From Cycloclasticus sp. (GTDB lineage: Bacteria; Pseudomonadota; Gammaproteobacteria; Methylococcales; Cycloclasticaceae): a stretch of DNA of 12,550 nt. Shown here piece after piece: positions 1 to 5,930 of the stretch. The stretch is from contig JAHRWG010000136.1 of NCBI GenBank assembly GCA_019090295.1, forward strand, positions 1 to 12,550, read 5' to 3'. Both the position numbers and the translations under genes were made by a program. The notes beneath the pieces are model-generated. The model was not told where the DNA came from. It searched no databases and saw only the letters and a program-made list of their open reading frames with translations. Position 1 is the first letter of the stretch; each line of letters starts with the position of its first letter.

Positions 1-460
1 GGAAAAGAGTCACCGCGGACGTGTTAATAACTAAAAATAAAATTTGGGCATTACTGGCCGTGTCCTTAATGGGATTAATAGTGTGTAACTGCTGCATTGC
101 CTTAATACCAAAAGGCGTTGCCGCATTATCTAAACCAAGCATGTTTGCTGACAGGTTCATAATAATGCTGCCAAATGCTGGGTGGTTAGAAGGGACCTCT
201 GGCATCAGTCGGCGCAATAAAGGGGTTAGGGCGCGAGACAATAAAGTGATAAACCCACTTTTTTCACCAATTTTCATAATACCCATCCAAAAACATAAAA
301 CACCGGTTAAGCCTAAGGATATTTCAAAAGCTGTTCTCGATAGGGTGAATGTTGCCTGAGTGATGTCATTAAAAATACTCATTTCCCCTAGAAATAATAA
401 ACGGTACAGGCCCGTCAAAAAGGCAAGGAAAAAGAAGCTAAGCCAAATAAAATTTAACAT
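1..460 (-). CDS. SpmA/SpmB-family (nucleoside-recognition/Gate domain) membrane protein, 3' end missing
   Basis: The ATG is at 460-458 on the minus strand and 153 codons stay open to the window edge, so the C-terminal part is missing. Residues 1-24 are a hydrophobic membrane segment, and residues 45-62 form a second one. The most telling stretch is residues 101-122, with NLSANMLGLDNAATP and GIKAM, which is characteristic of the SpmA half of spore-maturation-type proteins carrying the nucleoside-recognition (Gate) domain. Family knowledge: in non-sporulating Proteobacteria SpmA and SpmB are often fused into one inner-membrane protein of about 400 residues; the substrate is not established, and nucleoside or small-molecule transport is only suggested by the domain. 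The name does not imply sporulation here. No clear Shine-Dalgarno sequence precedes the ATG. The gene is transcribed divergently from the hydratase gene across a 358-bp gap. Family assignment is fairly secure; function is not. Confidence 0.8.
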   Translation of the reverse strand, partial: MLNFIWLSFFFLAFLTGLYRLLFLGEMSIFNDITQATFTLSRTAFEISLGLTGVLCFWMGIMKIGEKSGFITLLSRALTPLLRRLMPEVPSNHPAFGSIIMNLSANMLGLDNAATPFGIKAMQQLHTINPIKDTASNAQILFLVINTSAVTLF

Positions 461-522
461 GCGAGAACAGAACCTATTTAATAACAATGGATGCCGTTAC
501 AGAATAGTTGCTATGTTTTATT

Positions 523-535
523 TAAACAATGTTTA
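523..535. promoter_or_regulatory. Possible operator: inverted repeat TAAAC-N3-GTTTA
   Basis: TAAAC (523-527) and GTTTA (531-535) form a perfect inverted repeat around AAT. The core AAAC...GTTT is shared with the longer repeat at 679-700. It lies about 63 bp upstream of the SpmA-like start codon and overlaps a weak leftward promoter candidate. Such a short AT-rich palindrome can arise by chance, so the operator reading is tentative. Confidence 0.25.
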
Positions 536-678
536 GGGATAGTAAAAGCAGTAATAATGTTTGGTTTTAAAATTTAATTTTTTTTGAAATGCTCAGTAAA
601 TAGACAAGGTGCACATTTTAAAAATGTATTTAAGTAATTGTATTGCAAGATATTGTCAGGCAAGAGTTTTTGAAAATT

Positions 679-700
679 TTACCAAACTAAGGTTTGTTAA
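679..700. promoter_or_regulatory. Candidate PsrA-like (TetR-family) operator
   Basis: The repeat reads TTA-C-CAAAC-TAAG-GTTTG-T-TAA: eight of nine positions in each arm are complementary around a 4-bp centre. The core CAAAC-N4-GTTTG fits the motif described for PsrA, the fatty-acid-responsive TetR-family regulator of gammaproteobacteria (G/C-AAAC-N2-4-GTTTG/C). It sits 33 bp upstream of the -35 box of the promoter serving the enoyl-CoA hydratase and oxidoreductase genes, a sensible target for an acyl-CoA sensor. The position upstream of -35 suggests activation, regulation of another start site, or control of the divergent gene. No regulator gene is in the window. Confidence 0.45.
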
Positions 701-732
701 GGGCTTAGACGGGTAAGGAGAATAGTTGTTTT

Positions 733-761
733 TTGATATAAACCATTTTTATCAGCATAAT
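733..761 (+). promoter_or_regulatory. Sigma70-type promoter for the hydratase/oxidoreductase unit
   Basis: TTGATA at 733-738 (5 of 6 consensus positions) is followed after exactly 17 bp by CATAAT at 756-761 (5 of 6). The predicted transcript start is near 768, giving a leader of about 50 nt before the TTG start codon at 819. Confidence 0.55.
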
Positions 762-807
762 TTTTGTGTAGTATCAACTCGGAACAAGCAACGTTGTGGC
801 CATAATT

Positions 808-816
808 AAGGAGGGG
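808..816 (+). promoter_or_regulatory. Strong ribosome binding site supporting the TTG start
   Basis: AAGGAGGGG ends two bases before the TTG at 819-821; counted from GGAGG (810-814) the spacer is 4 nt. No ATG or GTG lies at a suitable distance, so this site decides in favour of TTG over the ATG at 846. Confidence 0.6.
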
Positions 817-818
817 TA

Positions 819-1277
819 TTGTCTATTCCACAAGCAAGAAACTGCATGAGTATTGATGACCTAGAAATAGGAATGTCAGTAGAAAAAATCTATACCATCC
901 GCCATGAAGATGCGGTTAAGTTTTCTGAAATGTCAGGTGATTGGAACCCCGCACATCATGATGAGGACTATGCAGCTAATAGTATTTTTAAACAGCGTGT
1001 TGCTCACGGCATGTTTTCAGTTATTCAGTTTTCGGGCTTGTTAGGGATGGACCTTCCAGGGCTTGGAACCTTATGGCTTAAGCAAAGTGTTGAATTCTTA
1101 CGCCCAGCTTTTTTTGGTCATGAATATAAAGCGGTGGTAACAGTTGTTGCTATCAATGCTGAGAACAATACGGTCACATTTAATACTGAGTGTTTTGACC
1201 AGGATGGCAATAAGATAATTATTGGGGAAGGGGTTGTGAAGCCCATTCCAGAAAAATTAAAACAAAAAAATAAGTAG
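819..1277 (+). CDS. MaoC-like (R)-specific enoyl-CoA hydratase (PhaJ-like)
   Basis: The 152-residue product is a single hotdog-fold MaoC domain, the size of PhaJ-type (R)-specific enoyl-CoA hydratases, which add water to trans-2-enoyl-CoA in the cytoplasm. The hydratase motif is clear at residues 39-51 (SGDWNPAHHDEDY), with the catalytic Asp at 41 and His at 46, followed by VAHGM at 61-65. The start is a TTG preceded by a near-perfect Shine-Dalgarno AAGGAGGGG at 808-816, with a slightly short spacer. The ATG at 846 (residue 10) has no comparable site but would give an N-terminus like that of other family members, so either start is possible. The gene lies 20 bp upstream of the oxidoreductase gene and shares its promoter. 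Whether it serves polyhydroxyalkanoate synthesis, fatty-acid metabolism or amino-acid catabolism cannot be told; no PHA synthase is in view and the partner gene favours acid catabolism. Confidence 0.87.
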   Translation: MSIPQARNCMSIDDLEIGMSVEKIYTIRHEDAVKFSEMSGDWNPAHHDEDYAANSIFKQRVAHGMFSVIQFSGLLGMDLPGLGTLWLKQSVEFLRPAFFGHEYKAVVTVVAINAENNTVTFNTECFDQDGNKIIIGEGVVKPIPEKLKQKNK

Positions 1278-1297
1278 ACTTAACTAGAAGGGGAAAC

Positions 1298-2728
1298 ATG
1301 TCAGATTCAAACTCTAAAGGGTATAAATATATTCGCCAAGATGGCCCAGTTTTTTTATCAGGAAATCAAGCATACTTAAGGTTAGTATTTGAGCAGCAAC
1401 GTCGTGACAGGGATGCAGGTCTTAATACAGGTGGGTTTATATCGGGTTATCGAGGGTCACCTTTTGGGGCTTTTGACATGGATGCAAGGGGAGTAGAAAG
1501 TGATCTAAATGAGCGAGATATTCACTTTAATCCAGGCGTTAATGAAGCGATGGCAACCACCGCTGTTTGGGGTTCACAGCAAATAGAATTATTCGAAGGT
1601 AATACATTTGATGGCGCTTTTGGGCTTTGGTATGGCAAAGGGCCAGGTGTTGATCAAGCAGCAGATGCCTTGCACCACGCTAACTTGTGGGGAACCAGCA
1701 AAAATGGCGGAGTTGTTATGGCCGTAGGCGATGACCCCATGAGTCGATCGTCTAGTATTCAACAGCAGAGTGAATATGTATTGTCGGGTTTATGTATCCC
1801 AATTATGCACTGCTCATCGGTTCAAGATATTTACGACTTTGGCATGATTGCCTATCAAATGTCCCGTTACGCGGGTGTATGGGTTGCGGTTAAATCTGTC
1901 TCTGACATTGCTGAATCTTGGTACATGGTTGATATTGATCCCAAACGTACAGAAGTTGTTATACCCAGTTCAAGTGAATTTACTATTCCTGACAGTGGTG
2001 TACATACTCGTTGGCCAGATCGCTCAGTTGACCAAGATGAGCGAATTGTTAATGCACGTTTACCCGCTGTTAAAGCCTTTACCCGAGTGAATAAACTCAA
2101 CAAAGTCACGCTTGATTGCCAGAAACGCCGCGTTGGTATTATTACTGCTGGGAAAAGCTATTTAGATACGACCGAAGCATTGGATGATTTGGGGTTTGAT
2201 GCTCAAATGCGTGATGACTTTGGTTTGGCCGTGTTTAAAATTGCTGTCATTTGGCCATTAGAAGAAACACTCATTCGTGAATTTGCCGAATCAGTTGATG
2301 AAATATTGGTTATTGAAGAGTCTAGACCCTTTTTAGAAACACAGGTTAAAGACATTCTTTTTGATATGCCAATGGATAGTCGCCCGTTAGTCATGGGTAA
2401 AAAAGGTCGTGATGAACAGACTCAATTCCCATCAAATGGCGAATTGACACCGGCTCTAATCTCTAAAGTATTGGTGAACTGGCTTAAACCTTATAAAACA
2501 ACAACGTCAATGCAGCAATGGATTGACGTGCTAAGTACGACAGAAAACAAGTTGACCCTGCCTAGAAATACGGTCGAAAGAACACCCTATTTTTGTTCAG
2601 GCTGTCCGCACAGTAGTTCAACCAAGTTACCAGACTGCAGCAGTGAGCAGCTTATTGGAATTGGCTGCCACTTTTTAGTCGGTTTAATGGACCGTAAAGG
2701 AAAAACCTATACCCAAATGGGTGGTTAG
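1298..2728 (+). CDS. 5' fragment of the oxidoreductase (476 residues up to the amber codon)
   Basis: This is what would be translated without readthrough. It holds the pyrimidine-binding TPP domain, with GYRGSPFGAFD near residues 50-60 and NPGVNEAMA near 79-87, then the transketolase-C-like domain and the first part of the pyrophosphate-binding domain. In the latter, residues 431-438 read YFCSGCPH and 454-458 read GIGCH, and the product ends at TQMGG. It lacks the GDG...N diphosphate/metal-binding motif, all Fe-S cysteines and the gamma domain, so it should not be catalytically competent alone. It is a product of truncation and not an independent gene. Confidence 0.75.
   Translation: MSDSNSKGYKYIRQDGPVFLSGNQAYLRLVFEQQRRDRDAGLNTGGFISGYRGSPFGAFDMDARGVESDLNERDIHFNPGVNEAMATTAVWGSQQIELFEGNTFDGAFGLWYGKGPGVDQAADALHHANLWGTSKNGGVVMAVGDDPMSRSSSIQQQSEYVLSGLCIPIMHCSSVQDIYDFGMIAYQMSRYAGVWVAVKSVSDIAESWYMVDIDPKRTEVVIPSSSEFTIPDSGVHTRWPDRSVDQDERIVNARLPAVKAFTRVNKLNKVTLDCQKRRVGIITAGKSYLDTTEALDDLGFDAQMRDDFGLAVFKIAVIWPLEETLIREFAESVDEILVIEESRPFLETQVKDILFDMPMDSRPLVMGKKGRDEQTQFPSNGELTPALISKVLVNWLKPYKTTTSMQQWIDVLSTTENKLTLPRNTVERTPYFCSGCPHSSSTKLPDCSSEQLIGIGCHFLVGLMDRKGKTYTQMGG
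2726..2728 (+). other. In-frame amber codon replacing a conserved Glu codon
   Basis: The sequence reads ATG-GGT-GGT-TAG-GGA-GCG-ACT-TGG, where family members have Met-Gly-Gly-Glu-Gly-x-x-Trp. One G-to-T change at 2726 turns GAG into TAG. The next base is G, so there is no special readthrough signal that I recognise. Confidence 0.85.
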
Positions 2729-4807
2729 GGAGCGACTTGGGCAGGTGCATCACCGTTTCTTGGTGGCCGCCATACCTTTATTAACATTGGTGATGGGACA
2801 TACTACCACTCAGGTTCACATGCTATCCGCCAGGCGGTAGCATCGAATATTAATATTACCTATAAGATATTATTCAATGATGCGGTCGCTATGACGGGTG
2901 GGCAACCTTTCGATGGGCCGTTAAGTGTCGCCGCCATTACACACCAAATGCGTGCAGAAGGCGTGTCTCGAGTAGTGGTCGTATCGGTTGACCCAACCAA
3001 GGTAAATAAAAGCGAACTTGCTGTAGGAACCGACCTTTATCACCGGGATGAACTACAAAAAGTGATGAAAGAGTTGGCGGTAACAAAAGGGGTTACCATT
3101 CTCGTTTACGAACAAGTTTGTGCCACTGAATTGAGACGTCGGCGGAAACGTAAAATTGTTGAAGCACCTAAAAAACGTACCTTTATCAACTCGCGTGTCT
3201 GTGAAGGATGTGGGGACTGTAGCTTAGAGTCAAATTGCTTGTCGGTTCAACCCTTAGAAACAGAGTTGGGTAGGAAGCGTGTTATTGATCAATCGGGATG
3301 TAACTTAGACTTTAGTTGCGTTAAAGGTTTTTGCCCTAGTTTTGTCACCATAGAAGGTGGTGCATTAGCAAAAGGACAATCTTTGTCGTTACCTGACGAG
3401 TTATTTAATAGCCTACCAGAACCAACACCCAAACCATTAAATGGCGTATTCGGCTCTCTTGTCTGTGGTATTGGGGGGACGGGCGTTGTAACCATTTCAT
3501 CATTGATTGGTGAGGCGGCAAAGTCTGAAGGCTTAGCCTCTCAAGTATTGGATTTAACAGGGTTAGCGCAAAAGTTTGGTGCGGTTAATTGTCACCTTAA
3601 AATCGCTAATACAATTGAAGACCTCAACTCAACACGTGTATCGGTAGGTAAAGCAGATTTGCTAATTGGTGCGGATATAGTAACAAGTGCTAGTGATGAA
3701 GGCTTGTCTCGCCTTAGAGAAGGGCACACTAAGGGCGTGATTAATGCTCATGAAATTGTAACAGGCGCGTTTACCCGTGATCCCGAGTTTAGCATTCCTG
3801 TGGATGATATGAAGCAAACAATAGAGCGCTTTACTGGTAAAGGGAATTGTGACTTTTTTGACTCTACAAAAATCTCAGAAGCATTAACTGGTAATACCAT
3901 TGGAGCCAATATGATGCTACTGGGCTATGCTTGCCAAAAAGGTTGGTTGCCAGTTAAGGTTCAATCACTTGAAGCAGCTATTGCTGCAAATGGTGTTGCC
4001 GTTCCATATAACCAAAATGTCTTTAAAATTGGGCGACTAATGGCGCATGACCCTCAAGCGGTTATGACTTTTATGGAGCAAAACAGTCAACTCACTGAAT
4101 GGGATGTTTTATCGCTAACAACGGATGAAATAATTGACCGGCGAGAAAAGGATTTAGTGGCGTACCAAAACAAGTCCTATGCAAAAAAATACCGCAATTT
4201 AATTGAAAAAGTGAGGGATGCCGAGAAAAAACTATCAGGGGACAGTGAAGCGATCACACAAGCAGCAGCACGTTACTTGTATAAAGTAATGGCTTATAAA
4301 GATGAGCTGGAAGTGGCGCGCTTATACACCGATGGTGCATGGGAAAAGCAAATTGCTGAGAACTTCTCTGGTGATTATAAAATTAAATTCCACATGGCTC
4401 CGCCTCTTCTCGCAAAACGTGACCCCATTAGTGGGCGTTTATTAAAACGTGAGTTTGGAAGCACAATGTTTAGCATGCTCAAGTTTGCTGCAAAACTCAA
4501 AAGCTTAAGGCACACACCCTTCAATGTTTTTGGTTACAGTGCAGAACGTAAAGAAGATAGAGCTGTCCTTAAACAATACCAGGCCGTTCTACAGCAAATA
4601 GTGGATGGGCTAAACGAAGAGAATAGGCAGGTTGCCCTTGAAATGGTGAAAGTGCCTGAGTTTATTCGAGGTTATGGCTTTGTTAGAACAAAAAATGTTG
4701 ACGTTGCCATAGGGCGTTGGGTATCCCTTGATAAGCAATTTAAACACCCTAATCGGATTATAAAAGTGGCAGTAGGAAAAGAAGCCAGTGCAGTAGAAGT
4801 AGAATAG
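2729..4807 (+). CDS. 3' fragment of the oxidoreductase (after the amber codon)
   Basis: The frame continues without interruption from 2729 to the TAG at 4805-4807. The first 54 codons carry the TPP GDG motif (full-length residues 498-500) and the Asn-Asp pair 28 residues later, then MTGGQP. A cysteine cluster follows (full-length residues 635, 638, 641, 647, 668, 674, 679), suited to Fe-S binding, then GIGGTG at 724-729 opening the gamma/IorB-like domain, and a charged C-terminal region with RYLYKVMAYKDE and KREFG. An annotator restricted to start codons would place this gene at ATG 2891, but that ATG has no Shine-Dalgarno sequence and lies in the conserved NDAVAMTGG stretch, so separate initiation is unlikely. 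Confidence 0.7.
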   Translation, partial: GATWAGASPFLGGRHTFINIGDGTYYHSGSHAIRQAVASNINITYKILFNDAVAMTGGQPFDGPLSVAAITHQMRAEGVSRVVVVSVDPTKVNKSELAVGTDLYHRDELQKVMKELAVTKGVTILVYEQVCATELRRRRKRKIVEAPKKRTFINSRVCEGCGDCSLESNCLSVQPLETELGRKRVIDQSGCNLDFSCVKGFCPSFVTIEGGALAKGQSLSLPDELFNSLPEPTPKPLNGVFGSLVCGIGGTGVVTISSLIGEAAKSEGLASQVLDLTGLAQKFGAVNCHLKIANTIEDLNSTRVSVGKADLLIGADIVTSASDEGLSRLREGHTKGVINAHEIVTGAFTRDPEFSIPVDDMKQTIERFTGKGNCDFFDSTKISEALTGNTIGANMMLLGYACQKGWLPVKVQSLEAAIAANGVAVPYNQNVFKIGRLMAHDPQAVMTFMEQNSQLTEWDVLSLTTDEIIDRREKDLVAYQNKSYAKKYRNLIEKVRDAEKKLSGDSEAITQAAARYLYKVMAYKDELEVARLYTDGAWEKQIAENFSGDYKIKFHMAPPLLAKRDPISGRLLKREFGSTMFSMLKFAAKLKSLRHTPFNVFGYSAERKEDRAVLKQYQAVLQQIVDGLNEENRQVALEMVKVPEFIRGYGFVRTKNVDVAIGRWVSLDKQFKHPNRIIKVAVGKEASAVEVE

Positions 4808-4820
4808 TAAATCCTTCGAT

Positions 4821-4854
4821 AAAAGGCTCTTAATGATAAGTTAAGAGCCTTTTT
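4821..4854 (+). terminator. Rho-independent terminator after the oxidoreductase gene
   Basis: AAAAGGCTCTTAA (4821-4833) and TTAAGAGCCTTTT (4841-4853) form a perfect 13-bp stem with a 7-nt loop, ending in a T run at 4850-4854. It starts 13 bp after the TAG at 4805-4807. The A-rich left arm gives a T run on the other strand, so it may also stop the convergent NRDE-family transcript. Confidence 0.87.
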
Positions 4855-4991
4855 CGTGTCATAGAGTTGTTAGTGGCTAGGCGACATTTGGGGCAATGGC
4901 GAGAAACCGCCTGTAACTTAAAGGGGTATTGCCGTTTTCTAAGGTAAATATTCGTCAAGAACAGCCTAGGTTTTAAATGACACTCTAACGT

Positions 4992-5771
4992 TTATGCCAG
5001 AGCGGTATCTTCAGTGTGAATGGTTTGATGTACCTGTAAAACGTCAATGCCATTTTTATCATAGGTCAGCTCAGTCAATTCTAAGCTGTTGTTATGGTCG
5101 ATGGTTAAAAGGGTACTGCAACGTGTTCCATAATCTTCACCTTGGATGAAGGCAGATGATAAAAAACGTTCAAGTTCAAGACCGATACCTGTATTAGGTA
5201 ACTCCTTATCGCTTGCCTGTTGGGTTGATTGCATAATGCTCAACAGCTGGTTGTCATCAAGTGTTAGCTGCGCAAGTTGTTGTTTAAGCTGGTTGCAGCC
5301 GCGTGTTAATTTTGGCCACGGGGTGTTTAAACTGGCATTGCATAAACCATGTATACCGGGTGTTATGCGTTTCGCTTGATGGCTGTCACTTGAATAATGC
5401 CAAAGGCCGCTAGTATCTAACAGTAAAAGGTTAAATAAACCATACTTGGTATCGGTTTGTTGTAAGGCATTCATAAATTCGCTAGCACTTTGCTGGCTGC
5501 TTAGAAAGTCATTAACAATATGCCCACGTGATCGCTCGTTAACCTTAGTAAACGGCGGTTTGCGTACATTCGTAATGGCAGCAAATCTACCTGTCGTATC
5601 AACACTTAGCCAACTACCCCCTTCGGTACAATCAATGCCACCAAAAATATGGGGTTGCTGAGGCCAAAATGCAGCAGGTTTTGCTTCGCGTTGGTAAGAC
5701 TCGTCACGATTAGCGATTAAGACTAATTTATATTTATCAGACGGTTGATAAGCAAACAATATTAAACACAT
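4992..5771 (-). CDS. NRDE/TANGO2-family protein
   Basis: The 259-residue product begins MCLILFA and has the family-defining ANRDE at residues 20-24, followed by FGGIDCTEGGSWLSV near 43-57 and GRFAAITNVR near 61-70. These are hallmarks of the NRDE family (Pfam TANGO2). Family knowledge: the fold resembles Ntn hydrolases with Cys2 exposed after Met removal, and eukaryotic and bacterial relatives have been linked to haem trafficking or lipid homeostasis; the biochemical activity is unsettled. Length is normal for bacterial members and there is no signal peptide, so a cytoplasmic location is likely. It is a single-gene unit convergent with the oxidoreductase gene and divergent from acnB. No clear Shine-Dalgarno sequence precedes the ATG at 5771-5769, but no alternative start would keep the conserved Met-Cys N-terminus. 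Confidence 0.88.
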   Translation of the reverse strand: MCLILFAYQPSDKYKLVLIANRDESYQREAKPAAFWPQQPHIFGGIDCTEGGSWLSVDTTGRFAAITNVRKPPFTKVNERSRGHIVNDFLSSQQSASEFMNALQQTDTKYGLFNLLLLDTSGLWHYSSDSHQAKRITPGIHGLCNASLNTPWPKLTRGCNQLKQQLAQLTLDDNQLLSIMQSTQQASDKELPNTGIGLELERFLSSAFIQGEDYGTRCSTLLTIDHNNSLELTELTYDKNGIDVLQVHQTIHTEDTALA

Positions 5772-5817
5772 GGTTAAGTGGCTGTTATTAAATTATTAAG
5801 TTATTAAGCGCTTTTCT

Positions 5818-5846
5818 ATCAAACACTGTCCCGCTTTACCTGTCAA
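5818..5846 (-). promoter_or_regulatory. Promoter candidate for the NRDE-family gene
   Basis: On the minus strand a perfect TTGACA (-35, positions 5846-5841) is followed after 17 bp by TTTGAT (5823-5818, 4 of 6). The transcript would start near 5811, about 40 nt before the start codon. It overlaps the rightward acnB promoter candidate. Confidence 0.45.
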
Positions 5847-5869
5847 TTTTAACGACTAAATGCTATCAT
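5840..5869 (+). promoter_or_regulatory. Promoter candidate for acnB
   Basis: CTGTCA (5840-5845, 4 of 6) is followed after 18 bp by TATCAT (5864-5869, 5 of 6), which is preceded by TGC to make an extended -10. Transcription would start near 5876, giving a leader of about 55 nt. I see no obvious CRP, Fur or Fis site. Confidence 0.4.
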
Positions 5870-5930
5870 CTTGCCCTAATTTTAATGGTGCTTGCTTTAG
5901 GGTACTGAATTTAATCAATAGGAGTGGATT

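Larger units (their letters stand above)
461..818. other. AT-rich divergent intergenic region, no gene seen
   Basis: This 358-bp stretch separates the leftward SpmA-like gene from the rightward hydratase gene. I see no credible reading frame or RNA gene in it. It contains a sigma70-like promoter for the rightward unit (733-761), an inverted repeat resembling a TetR/PsrA-type operator (679-700) and a second, shorter repeat of the same half-site type (523-535). A leftward promoter is expected but only weak matches are visible, such as TTGTTT-17-TATTCT on the minus strand just below position 535. Confidence 0.6.
1298..4807 (+). pseudogene. Indolepyruvate ferredoxin oxidoreductase-family protein, full-length but interrupted by an in-frame TAG
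   Basis: Read through, the frame encodes 1169 residues, the usual size of the fused proteobacterial enzymes that oxidatively decarboxylate aryl- or branched-chain 2-oxoacids to acyl-CoA with ferredoxin as acceptor. Domains in order: pyrimidine-binding thiamine-diphosphate (TPP) domain (about 1-240), transketolase-C-like domain (about 270-400), pyrophosphate-binding TPP domain (about 430-640), cysteine-rich Fe-S segment (635-679), gamma/IorB-like domain (about 718-905) and a C-terminal DUF6537-like region (about 960-1165). Codon 477 (2726-2728) is TAG where the family has GAG in MGG-E-G. The 54 codons from there to the next ATG (2891) are in frame and read as conserved TPP-domain sequence, so 2891 is an internal Met, not a start. 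AAGGGG at 1288-1293 supports the ATG at 1298. It is co-transcribed with the hydratase gene. Exact substrate is unknown. I call it a recently inactivated gene, or intact with a base error. Confidence 0.85.

Noticed and set aside
21..359. Plus-strand 112-residue open frame at the left edge
   Set aside because: It lies opposite the SpmA-family gene, has no ribosome site and no recognisable family features, whereas the minus-strand frame has strong family motifs.
613..627. Palindrome ACATTTT-A-AAAATGT as an operator
   Set aside because: It is perfect but made almost only of A and T in an AT-rich spacer, matches no motif I know, and is not positioned on the predicted promoter.
2726..2728. Programmed amber recoding (for example pyrrolysine) in the oxidoreductase
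   Set aside because: The expected residue is a common Glu, TAG is the normal stop of several neighbouring genes, and no recoding structure or amber tRNA is visible in the window.
2891..4807. Independent gene starting at ATG 2891
   Set aside because: The ATG is inside the conserved NDAVAMTGG stretch of the same protein, has no Shine-Dalgarno sequence, and the preceding 54 codons are in frame and conserved.
4855..4991. Possible small gene or RNA between the two convergent genes
   Set aside because: No credible reading frame or stable hairpin was found; the CTAGGC/GCCTAG repeats are short and about 80 bp apart.
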